Below the pieces are notes generated by a model. It was not told the origin of the DNA, did not search any database, and saw only the letters and a program-made list of their open reading frames with translations. Below are positions 1-6,368 of a stretch of 24,866 nt of DNA, piece by piece. Made by a program: the position numbers and the translations under genes. Source of the DNA: JADGOV01 sp040002735 (GTDB lineage Bacteria > Actinomycetota > Actinomycetes > JADGOV01); assembly GCA_040002735.1 (NCBI GenBank), contig JBDUDX010000007.1, positions 1 through 24,866 on the forward strand. The letters are read 5' to 3'. Within the stretch, counting starts at the first letter, position 1. Each line of letters opens with the position of its first letter.

Positions 1-80
1 CGACCCGGGTTTCCTCCAGCCGGTACGGCCGATGTCGGCCATCGGGGGATGACGTCGCGGCCTCGACCACCCCTCACGAT

Positions 81-677
81 GTGCTGATCCTCGCGGGGGG
101 CGCGGCCCGGAGACTCGGCGGCATCGACAAACCGGCCCACCCTCTTGGCGGTCGGACGCTCTTGGACCGGGTACTGGACGCGGTCTATGATGCGCAGCAA
201 GTCGTCGTCGTCGGTCCGGTCCGGGCCACCGAGCGGCCGGTCCGGTGGACCCGAGAGCAGCCGCCCGGGTCGGGTCCGGTGCCGGCGCTCGCCGCCGGAC
301 TGGCTCTGGTAGGGGCGCCGCTGGTGGTCGTTCTCGCCGCCGACCTGCCGTTCCTCTCGGCGTCGGCGGTTCGGCAGTTGCTCGTGCCAATGGACAACCG
401 GATGGACACCGCGATGGACAACGTTTCCGGGGCGGTGGCGCTGGACGACACCGGGGTGTACCAGTGGCTGCTGGGATGCTGGCGGGCGGAACCGCTGCGT
501 GCTGCGGTGCGCGACGTCCTCGGCTCCGGCGCGAAGGCCAGCCTGCGGGCGGTGATGACGCCGCTGGCGCCGGTGGCCGTCCGGGTCGACGCCGGCACCG
601 GGCCGCCGCCGTGGTACGACTGCGACACGCCGGCGGAGTTGTCCCGGGCGGCGGCGTGGACGGAGGGGTCGCGGTGA
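81..677 (+). CDS. mobA: MobA-like molybdenum cofactor guanylyltransferase / NTP transferase
   Basis: A 198-residue protein with the nucleotidyltransferase fold of MobA, which attaches GMP to molybdopterin in the cytoplasm. The glycine-rich signature is at residues 4-17 (LAGG, then RRLGG, then Asp-Lys at 16-17). The metal-binding Asp is D88 in LAADLPF. The length matches the family. The GTG at 81 is the only start codon in this frame, but the frame stays open to the left edge with no ATG, GTG or TTG, and homologues usually have a few residues before the LAGG loop. The true start could therefore lie outside the window. Its stop overlaps the start of the DUF6457 gene (GTGA), so the two are probably translationally coupled. 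Other NTP transferases share the fold, so the exact substrate is inferred. Confidence 0.8.
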   Translation: MLILAGGAARRLGGIDKPAHPLGGRTLLDRVLDAVYDAQQVVVVGPVRATERPVRWTREQPPGSGPVPALAAGLALVGAPLVVVLAADLPFLSASAVRQLLVPMDNRMDTAMDNVSGAVALDDTGVYQWLLGCWRAEPLRAAVRDVLGSGAKASLRAVMTPLAPVAVRVDAGTGPPPWYDCDTPAELSRAAAWTEGSR

Positions 678-922
678 ACCCGCTGGAGCAGTGGCTGGCC
701 GACGCGGTGGGCGCGCTGGGCATCGGGGATGCCTGGTCGCCGGCCGACCGGGATCTGGTACTCGACCTGGCTCGGGACGTGGCGCACGGGGTGGCGCGGC
801 CGGCGGCGCCGCTCACCACGTACCTGGTCGGCATCGCGGTCGGCCGCGGGATGTCGCCCGGCGACGCCACCGACCGGATCGCCGCCCTGGTGGCCGCCCG
901 CCCCGCCCCCGAGGCACCCTGA
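674..922 (+). CDS. DUF6457 domain protein
   Basis: An 82-residue protein with a GTG start at 674-676 inside the last codons of the mobA-like gene (GTGA overlap). The central segment, with LDLARDVAHGVARPAAPLTT at about residues 33-52, is what I recognise as the DUF6457 family. That family is found in actinobacteria next to, or fused to, MobA-like nucleotidyltransferases. It is short, without a signal peptide or obvious membrane segment, and rich in Ala and Arg. The overlap and the family's usual neighbourhood suggest a role with the upstream enzyme. No biochemical function can be read from the sequence. Confidence 0.75.
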   Translation: MNPLEQWLADAVGALGIGDAWSPADRDLVLDLARDVAHGVARPAAPLTTYLVGIAVGRGMSPGDATDRIAALVAARPAPEAP

Positions 923-988
923 CCACAGCCCGCCGTGTCCGGTCGGTCGCCGACATTGCTCGGCTGGCGATGTGGTGAGGTGTCCGGA

Positions 989-1210
989 ATGAACAACACC
1001 TACCGGGTGACCGAGATTGTCGGCACCAGTGACGAGAGCATCCAGCAGGCGGTACGAAACGGCGTCCAGCGCGCCTCGACCACGCTGCGCCACCTGGACT
1101 GGTTCGAGGTCACCGAGATCCGGGGTCACATCGAAGAAGGCGACGTCCAGCACTTCCAGGTCGGCATGAAGGTCGGCTTCCGGCTCGAGGACGGCGAGTC
1201 AGCCGGGTAG
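989..1210 (+). CDS. Dodecin family flavin-binding protein
   Basis: A 73-residue protein with the complete dodecin pattern: an N-terminal strand (TYRVTEIVGTS), a helix starting DESIQQAVRNGVQRA, and two strands (WFEVTEIRGHI and QHFQVGMKVGFRLE). Dodecins form hollow dodecamers that sequester flavins; bacterial members mostly bind FMN. The aromatic stacking residue is W38, and Q57 sits where the family glutamine contacts the isoalloxazine ring. I chose the ATG at 989 because GAGG at 977-980 precedes it by 8 nt and the protein then begins like family members. An 18-residue upstream extension to position 935 has no dodecin similarity. It lies 66 nt after the DUF6457 stop, so it may have its own promoter. 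Confidence 0.93.
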   Translation: MNNTYRVTEIVGTSDESIQQAVRNGVQRASTTLRHLDWFEVTEIRGHIEEGDVQHFQVGMKVGFRLEDGESAG

Positions 1211-1231
1211 CCCGGTGCGCATCCGGTCCGT

Positions 1232-1267
1232 GATCGGGCGGGCGGCCGCGACGCCGCCGGCCCGATC
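1232..1267. terminator. Inverted repeat between convergent dodecin and MFS genes
   Basis: GATCGGGC (1232-1239) pairs with GCCCGATC (1260-1267). Inside it GGCGG (1241-1245) pairs with CCGCC (1254-1258) after one symmetric G/G mismatch, leaving an 8-nt loop. It sits between the dodecin stop (1210) and the MFS stop (1274) and could terminate both strands. There is no T-tract, as is usual in GC-rich actinomycetes. Confidence 0.6.
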
Positions 1268-1273
1268 GCTGGC

Positions 1274-2914
1274 CTACAGAACCGCCGTTTCGGCCTTGAC
1301 CGTGTCCCCGGTGGCTTCCGTTCCGGCCGCCGCCTGAGCGGCCGCGATCCCGCCCTGGGCGCGCAGCGGTACCTCGCGGATGAAGAACGTCAGCACAAAA
1401 GCCGGAACCAGAAGCGCAGCCACCGTGAGGAAGACGGTATGCATCGAGTCAGCGAAACCGTCCAGGATCACCCGCCGGACCACCGGTGGCAGGGTCTTGA
1501 TCACCGACGTGTCGTTGAGCGACGTCGCCTCACCGAACCGGTTGGTGATCGACTGCGGCAGGTGAGCCGCCAACGCTCGGGTCTTGATGTTGCTGCCCAG
1601 GGAACCGAAGAGGATCGACAACGCCACCGCGACGCCGAACGTACCGCCCATCGAGCGGAAGAACGTCACCGAACTGGTGGCCACGCCCATGTCCTGCGGC
1701 GGCAACGCGTTCTGCACGGAGATCACCAGGGTCTGCATGCACAGGCCGAGCCCGCCACCCATCAACCCCATGTAGATCATGGTTTCCCACAGCGGGGTGT
1801 CGACCCGCAGCGTCGAGAAGAGCAGCATCGACACCGTCATGATCGCCGTACCGACGATCGGGAAGACCTTGTACCGACCGGTCAGCATCATGATCCGGCC
1901 GGACACGCCGGAGGTCAGAATGATCCCCACCATCAACGGCACGAGCTGCAGGCCCGCCCTGGTCGGCGACTCGCCACGGACGATCTGCAGGTAGAGCGGC
2001 AACGAGGTCAGCCCGCCGAACATGGCGGCACCGACCAGGAAGCTCACCGCACTGGAGACCGTGAACACCCGATTGCCGAACATCCGCAGCGGCAGGATCG
2101 CCTCTTCCCGCATCCGGGCCTGCCAGGGCAGGAAGAGCCCGGAGGCGACCACGGACAGGGCGATCAGCCCGAGACTGCGGCCCGATCCCCAACCCCACTC
2201 GCGGCCCTTCTCGGCCACGATCAGCAGCGGCACCACGCTCACGATCAGCAGCAGCGCGCCGAGGAAGTCGATCCGCTGCTGTGACCGGCGCACCGGCAGG
2301 TTGAGGTTGCGGTACACCACGAACAGCGCCAGCGCACCGATCGGCACGTTGATGTAGAAGATCCAGCGCCAGCCGTCGATACCGAGGATTGTGTTCTGGC
2401 CGGCGAAGAAGCCGCCGAGGACCGGACCGAGCACGCTGGAGGTGGCGAAGACCGACATGAAGTACGCCTGGTACCGACCCCGCTCGCGGGGTGGCACCAG
2501 GTCGCCGACGATGGCGAACGCCAGCGACATCAGCCCGCCGGCGCCGATGCCTTGCAGCGCGCGGAAGCCGGCGAGTTCATAGACCGATCCGGAGATGCCG
2601 CACAGCATCGAACCCACGATGAAGATCCCGATGGCGAACAGGAAGAACGGCTTGCGGCCGTAAATATCGGACAGCTTCCCGTACAGCGGCGTACTCACCG
2701 TCGAGGTGACCAGGTAGGCAGTGGTCGCCCACGCCTGCGCGGTCTGGCCGTTCAGCTTGTCCGCGATCGTCTTCATCGCCGTGGAGACGATGGTCTGGTC
2801 CAGCGCGGCCAGGAACATCCCGAGCAGCAGCCCGGAGAGCACCACCAGGATCTGACGGTGCGTCAGTCCGCCCGGCGTCTTGCCGTTAGCGGTGGTGCTG
2901 TGCGCTGTGCTCAT
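1274..2914 (-). CDS. DHA2 family MFS multidrug exporter (EmrB/QacA type)
   Basis: A 546-residue membrane protein typical in length for the 14-helix DHA2 drug:H+ antiporters. Helix 1 carries the D1 motif LDQTIVSTAM (residues 38-47). Motif A appears as GKLSDIYGRKP (79-89), and the antiporter motif C region reads SVLGPVLGGFF. The segment GWRWIFYINVPIG is characteristic of EmrB/QacA proteins. The start at 2914 is supported by a GGAG-type ribosome site about 8 nt upstream. Extending to 3001 would add 29 Pro/Ala-rich residues ahead of an already complete cytoplasmic N-terminus. It is divergent from fabG with a 138-bp gap, and no regulator gene is adjacent. The substrate cannot be told; drugs, dyes or secondary metabolites are usual. 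Confidence 0.92.
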   Translation of the reverse strand: MSTAHSTTANGKTPGGLTHRQILVVLSGLLLGMFLAALDQTIVSTAMKTIADKLNGQTAQAWATTAYLVTSTVSTPLYGKLSDIYGRKPFFLFAIGIFIVGSMLCGISGSVYELAGFRALQGIGAGGLMSLAFAIVGDLVPPRERGRYQAYFMSVFATSSVLGPVLGGFFAGQNTILGIDGWRWIFYINVPIGALALFVVYRNLNLPVRRSQQRIDFLGALLLIVSVVPLLIVAEKGREWGWGSGRSLGLIALSVVASGLFLPWQARMREEAILPLRMFGNRVFTVSSAVSFLVGAAMFGGLTSLPLYLQIVRGESPTRAGLQLVPLMVGIILTSGVSGRIMMLTGRYKVFPIVGTAIMTVSMLLFSTLRVDTPLWETMIYMGLMGGGLGLCMQTLVISVQNALPPQDMGVATSSVTFFRSMGGTFGVAVALSILFGSLGSNIKTRALAAHLPQSITNRFGEATSLNDTSVIKTLPPVVRRVILDGFADSMHTVFLTVAALLVPAFVLTFFIREVPLRAQGGIAAAQAAAGTEATGDTVKAETAVL

Positions 2915-3052
2915 AGCTCTCCAGTTCTGGCATCCCGCGGGGGAGGGTACGGGTGGGGAACCCGCCGCTGGGTACGGTCGAATCTCCGGTCCGGCGGGCA
3001 AGGGAATGTCGGCGTCCTACGTGGCAACTTCAACCAGGGTAAGCGGGTTCCG

Positions 3053-3757
3053 ATGGATCGGTCGGTGTTGGTGACGGGCGGCAGCCGGGGGATCGGTTTG
3101 GCGATCGCGCGGGCTTTCGCGGAGCAGGGGGACCGGGTGGCGGTGACCTACCGGGGCAGCCCGCCACCGGAGGGGTTGTTCGCGGTGAAGTGCGACGTAA
3201 CGTCCACCCCCGAGGTCGACGCGGCGTTCACCGCGGTGGAGGCCGAGCAGGGCAAGGTGCAGGTACTGGTCGCTAACGCCGGGATCACCGCCGACCAGCT
3301 CCTGCTGCGGATGGACGAGGAGACCTTCGCCTCGGTGGTGGACACCAACCTCACCGGCGCGTACCGGGTGGCGAAGCGGGCGGCGTCCGGCATGCTGCGG
3401 GCCCGCAGCGGACGGCTGATCTTCATTTCTTCGGTGGTCGGGCTCTCCGGCGCCCCCGGCCAGGTGAACTACGCCGCCTCCAAGGCCGGCCTGGTGGGTC
3501 TGGCCCGTTCGATCGCCCGGGAACTCGGCTCGCGGCATATCACGGCCAACGTGGTTGCGCCCGGATTCGTCGACACCGACATGACCGCAGAGCTGCCCGA
3601 CGCCCGGCGCAGTGAGATCCTCGGTAGCATCCCGCTGGCCCGGTTCGCCACGCCGGAGGAGGTGGCCGGCGTGGTGACCTTCCTGGCCGGTCCGGCGGCG
3701 GCGTATATCACCGGCGCGGTGATCCCGATCGACGGCGGCCTGGGTATGGGCCACTGA
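3053..3757 (+). CDS. fabG: 3-oxoacyl-[acyl-carrier-protein] reductase FabG
   Basis: A 234-residue classical short-chain dehydrogenase that reduces beta-ketoacyl-ACP with NADPH in type II fatty acid synthesis. The cofactor motif TGGSRGIG is at residues 8-15 and NAG at 75-77. The catalytic tetrad is N99, S127, Y140 and K144 (YAASK). The C-terminus IDGGLGMGH is typical of FabG. I chose the ATG at 3053 because it starts directly before the first beta strand; the open frame continues upstream but gives no FabG-like sequence. fabI follows after 29 nt with its own strong ribosome site. This order, and its position upstream of hemH, matches the mabA-inhA-hemZ cluster of mycobacteria, which supports a role in core fatty acid synthesis over a generic SDR. 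Confidence 0.93.
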   Translation: MDRSVLVTGGSRGIGLAIARAFAEQGDRVAVTYRGSPPPEGLFAVKCDVTSTPEVDAAFTAVEAEQGKVQVLVANAGITADQLLLRMDEETFASVVDTNLTGAYRVAKRAASGMLRARSGRLIFISSVVGLSGAPGQVNYAASKAGLVGLARSIARELGSRHITANVVAPGFVDTDMTAELPDARRSEILGSIPLARFATPEEVAGVVTFLAGPAAAYITGAVIPIDGGLGMGH

Positions 3758-3786
3758 CTGATTCCCAACCGGAGGAGAGTACTGAC

Positions 3787-4557
3787 GTGGCAGGACTGCT
3801 CGAGGGCAAGCGGCTGCTGATCACCGGCGTGTTGACCGAGGCGTCGATCGCTTTCGGGGTGGCCCGGCTGGCGCAGCAGGAGGGCGCGACCGTGGTGCTC
3901 TCCGGCTTCGGCCGCGGGCTGTCGATCACCTCCCGGTACGCCCGCCGCCTTCCGCGGGAGGCGCCGGTGATCTCGTTGGATGTCACGGACGAGGACGACC
4001 TGGTCGCGCTGCCGGAGCGTCTGCGGGAGCACGTCGACGGCCTGGACGGCGTGCTGCACGCGATCGGTTTCGCCCCGGAGAGCGCGCTGGGTGGGAAGTT
4101 CCTGAGCACGCCCTGGGCCGACGTGGCTACCGCGGTGCAGATCTCCACGTACTCCCTGGCCGCGCTCGCCCGAGCTTGCCGACCGCTGCTGGGTCGGGGC
4201 AGCTCGATCGTCGGCCTGGACTTCGACGCCCGGGTGGCCTGGCCGGCGTACGACTGGATGGGCGTGGCGAAGGCCGGGTTGGAGTCCTGCGCCCGCTACC
4301 TGGCTCGGGAGCTCGGGCCCGAGGGGATCCGGGTCAATCTGGTCGCGGCCGGGCCACTCAAGACGATGGCCGCGAAGAGCATTCCCGGGTTCTCCGAGTT
4401 CGAGGCGGTGTGGGGGGCCCGGGCGCCGCTCGGCTGGGACGTTGCCGATACCGAGCCTGCCGCCCGGACCTGCCTCGCGCTGTTCTCGGACTGGATGCCG
4501 GCCACGACCGGCGAGCTGCTGCACGCCGACGGCGGGGTACACGCCACCGGCGCCTGA
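3787..4557 (+). CDS. fabI: Enoyl-[acyl-carrier-protein] reductase FabI (InhA type)
   Basis: A 256-residue NADH-dependent enoyl-ACP reductase for the last reductive step of fatty acid elongation. It aligns by eye with InhA: the nucleotide loop GVLTEASIAF (14-23), LDVTDED (64-70), HAIGF (91-95), DFDARVAWPAYDWMGVAK with F146, Y155 and K162 (Y-x6-K), and SDWMPATTGELLHADGG near the end. The GTG start is preceded by GGAGGAGAG at 3771-3779. Two differences from InhA stand out. The residue matching InhA Ser94 is Ala92. The substrate-binding loop between the AAGP and APLGW motifs is about 10 residues shorter, which suggests ordinary chain lengths and not mycolate precursors. It is co-transcribed with fabG. 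Confidence 0.94.
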   Translation: MAGLLEGKRLLITGVLTEASIAFGVARLAQQEGATVVLSGFGRGLSITSRYARRLPREAPVISLDVTDEDDLVALPERLREHVDGLDGVLHAIGFAPESALGGKFLSTPWADVATAVQISTYSLAALARACRPLLGRGSSIVGLDFDARVAWPAYDWMGVAKAGLESCARYLARELGPEGIRVNLVAAGPLKTMAAKSIPGFSEFEAVWGARAPLGWDVADTEPAARTCLALFSDWMPATTGELLHADGGVHATGA

Positions 4558-4691
4558 GATGGGGAGCTGGGGAGCTGGCCGGATTAGCGGCCTGGCCACT
4601 CGGGCTGGGGTATGTCAGCGGGACCCGGATCCCGCCAGCTTTCCCCAGCGGGCCGATGCGCCAGCCCGATGCGCCAGCGCCGTCAGCTCGC
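4558..4691. other. Non-coding scar left of the DUF4097 remnant, with a 13-nt duplication
   Basis: No gene is supported here. CCGATGCGCCAGC occurs twice in direct tandem (4653-4665 and 4666-4678). CTGGGGAGCTGGC (4567-4579) can pair with 4634-4648 apart from a 2-nt bulge, over a long loop; this may serve as a weak terminator for fabI. The stretch looks like degenerating intergenic DNA at a rearrangement site. Confidence 0.4.
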
Positions 4692-5021
4692 TCAGCCGGC
4701 TTCGCCCTCCGCGACCCGTACCCCGCCGGCGCTGCTGCGCGCGGTGATCTTCGGGGGGGCCGCTGGGTCTGTTCGCACGGTGACGTGGGTCGAGCCGGCG
4801 CTGGAGTCGGCGTCCACCCGGTAAGGTCCACTGCCCGGCGGAACGGTGACCTGAACTCCACCGGCGCTGCTGCGGGCCGAGACGGTCGTGGGCTGGGTTC
4901 GGAATGCGAGCTGTACCCGGCCGGCGGAACTGTCCGCCCGGACGACGGTGCTGCGCAGGTCCTCCCCGCGTACCGCCCCGGCGCTGGAGTGCAGGTCTTG
5001 CGCGCCGGACACCTCCGTCAC
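4692..5021 (-). pseudogene. 3' remnant of a DUF4097-family beta-repeat protein gene
   Basis: About 109 residues remain, built of the short beta repeats typical of DUF4097/DUF4098 proteins: DLHSSAGAV, VRADSSAGRV, VSARSSAGGVQV, VDADSSAGSTHV and TARSSAGGVRV. Each turn carries the S-S-A-G pattern. The N-terminal half, including any signal or membrane anchor, is missing, and the frame meets the MMPL remnant at about 5019-5028. A GTG at 5019 could start translation of the fragment, but no ribosome site or upstream space is visible. I therefore read it as the C-terminal part of a broken gene, not a complete small protein. Repeat-type beta structure and the intact stop are visible; the full-length origin is inferred. 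Confidence 0.65.
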
Positions 5022-5024
5022 GGT

Positions 5025-5300
5025 CGCTCGGCCGGGGTGGTCAGCAGCGCGGCGGCGGTGATGGTGGCCGTGTTCGCCATCTTCGCCACCCTCACCGGGC
5101 TGGACTTCAAGCAGCTCGGGGTCGGGCTCGCCGCCGCCATCCTGCTGGACGCGACGGTGGTCCGCGCGGTACTGCTACCGGCCACCATGGCGCTGCTCGG
5201 GCGCTGGAACTGGTGGGCGCCGGGGTGGCTGCAGCCGTCGTCGCCGGTGGTACCGGCCCCGGAGCCGTCCCGGAAACTCGAACCGGCGGCCCGGACGTAG
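5025..5300 (+). pseudogene. 3' remnant of an MMPL/RND transporter gene
   Basis: The translation of this stretch starts with RSAGVVSSAAAVMVAVFAIF and continues LTGLDFKQLGVGLAAAILLDA, then VVRAVLLPATMALLGRWNWWAPGWL and a Pro-rich tail to TAG at 5298-5300. This is the last two transmembrane helices and cytoplasmic tail of an actinobacterial MMPL-family lipid/drug exporter. Intact members have roughly 700 or more residues, so nearly all of the gene is absent. The frame upstream of 5025 is unrelated, and it runs antisense into the DUF4097 remnant. No start codon with a ribosome site is evident. Its stop codon forms part of the proposed hemH promoter. Confidence 0.75.
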
Positions 5301-5309
5301 CGTGAGCTG
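5298..5309 (+). promoter_or_regulatory. Candidate leaderless promoter -10 of hemH
   Basis: TAGCGT (5298-5303) lies exactly 6 nt before the GTG start at 5310, the spacing of a -10 hexamer whose transcript begins at the start codon. The TAG is also the stop codon of the MMPL remnant. No Shine-Dalgarno sequence is visible. No convincing -35 was found. Confidence 0.5.
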
Positions 5310-6368
5310 GTGACCGACCCCTCCCGACGTCCGGCCGCCAACCCCGGCCCGCCGGTAGATGCGGTTCTCCTCGTCTCCTTCGGCGGGCCGGAAGGCCCGG
5401 CGGAGGTGCTGCCGTTCCTGGAGAACGTCACCCGCGGCCGCAACATCCCGCGTCGGCGGCTGCTGGCGGTCGCGGAACACTACGATGCGCTCGGCGGGGT
5501 CAGCCCGATCAACCGCCAGAACCGTGACCTGATCGCCGCGCTGGAGCGGGAGTTGGCGGCGACCGGCCACCCGCTTCCGGTGTACTTCGGTAACCGCAAC
5601 TGGACCCCGTACCTGATAGACACGGTGCGGAAGATGGCGTCGGCCGGGAGCCGGCACGCTGCGGCGTACGTCACGTCGGCGAACGCCGGGTACTCTAGCT
5701 GCCGGCAGTACCGCGAAGACATCGCCGGGGCCCAGGCGGAGGTGGGGGAGTCGGCGCCGCGGATCACCAAGCTGCCGCACTTCTTCGACCAGCCCGGCTT
5801 CGTGCAGCCGCTGGCGCGCAACGTCCAGGAGGCACTCGGCCGGATCCCGGCGGACTTACGCGGCGAGGCGCACCTCGCCTTCACCGCGCACAGCGTTCCG
5901 CTCTCGGCCGCCGCGGCCGCTGGTCCCTCCGGCGGGGCGTACGTAGCCCAACTGCGCGACACCGCACGCCTGGTCGCGGACCGGGTCGACGGGCGCCACC
6001 CGTGGGAGCTGGTCTGGCAGAGCCGGAGCGGGCCGCCGACCCAGCCGTGGCTGGAGCCGGACATCAGCAATCACCTGAGCGCTTTGTCCGCGGCGGGCGC
6101 ACCGGCGGTGGTGGTGGCACCTATCGGCTTCGTCTCCGACCACGTCGAGGTGGTGCACGACCTCGACGACGAAGCCCGTCACGCCGCCGACCGCTTGGGC
6201 CTGCCGTTCGCCCGCGCAGCCACCGTCGGCACCGCTCCGGAGTTCGTGAGGATGATCGCCGAGCTCCTCCGGGAGCTCGACGAGCCCGGTACGGCCGCGG
6301 TGGGGTGGGGCGATCCGGCGCTGCGCTGGACGCAGTGCCCGGCGAACTGCTGCTCAGCCGTCCGGTGA
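5310..6368 (+). CDS. hemH: Ferrochelatase (coproporphyrin III type, HemH/CpfC)
   Basis: A 352-residue ferrochelatase that inserts iron into the porphyrin ring. In actinobacteria this is usually coproporphyrin III, before decarboxylation to heme. Motifs in order: VSFGGPEGP (22-30), GGVSPINRQN (62-71), VYFGNRNWTPY (91-101), TSANAGYSSCRQYR (122-135), FTAHSVPLSA with the metal-site H194, and GFVSDHVEVVHDLDDEA with E280. Cysteines C131, C343, C347 and C348 are candidate ligands of the [2Fe-2S] cluster known from actinobacterial ferrochelatases. The GTG at 5310 fits the N-terminus. The 3' end overlaps the convergent acyl-CoA ligase gene by 15 nt. In mycobacteria hemZ follows inhA directly; here 752 nt of gene remnants intervene. 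Confidence 0.94.
   Translation: MTDPSRRPAANPGPPVDAVLLVSFGGPEGPAEVLPFLENVTRGRNIPRRRLLAVAEHYDALGGVSPINRQNRDLIAALERELAATGHPLPVYFGNRNWTPYLIDTVRKMASAGSRHAAAYVTSANAGYSSCRQYREDIAGAQAEVGESAPRITKLPHFFDQPGFVQPLARNVQEALGRIPADLRGEAHLAFTAHSVPLSAAAAAGPSGGAYVAQLRDTARLVADRVDGRHPWELVWQSRSGPPTQPWLEPDISNHLSALSAAGAPAVVVAPIGFVSDHVEVVHDLDDEARHAADRLGLPFARAATVGTAPEFVRMIAELLRELDEPGTAAVGWGDPALRWTQCPANCCSAVR

Noticed and set aside
2552..3052. An upstream extension of fabG through the divergent region
   Set aside because: It runs antisense to the MFS gene, and the sequence before the ATG at 3053 has no SDR character.
2915..3052. Operator palindrome or clear promoter for the MFS/fabG divergent pair
   Set aside because: Possible -10 hexamers exist (for example TACCCT on minus near 2944-2949 and TACGGT near 2970), but no dyad or -35 was convincing enough to annotate.
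5019..5021. The DUF4097 fragment as an intact small protein starting at GTG 5019
   Set aside because: No ribosome site, no signal or anchor, and the repeats begin abruptly at the join with the MMPL fragment.
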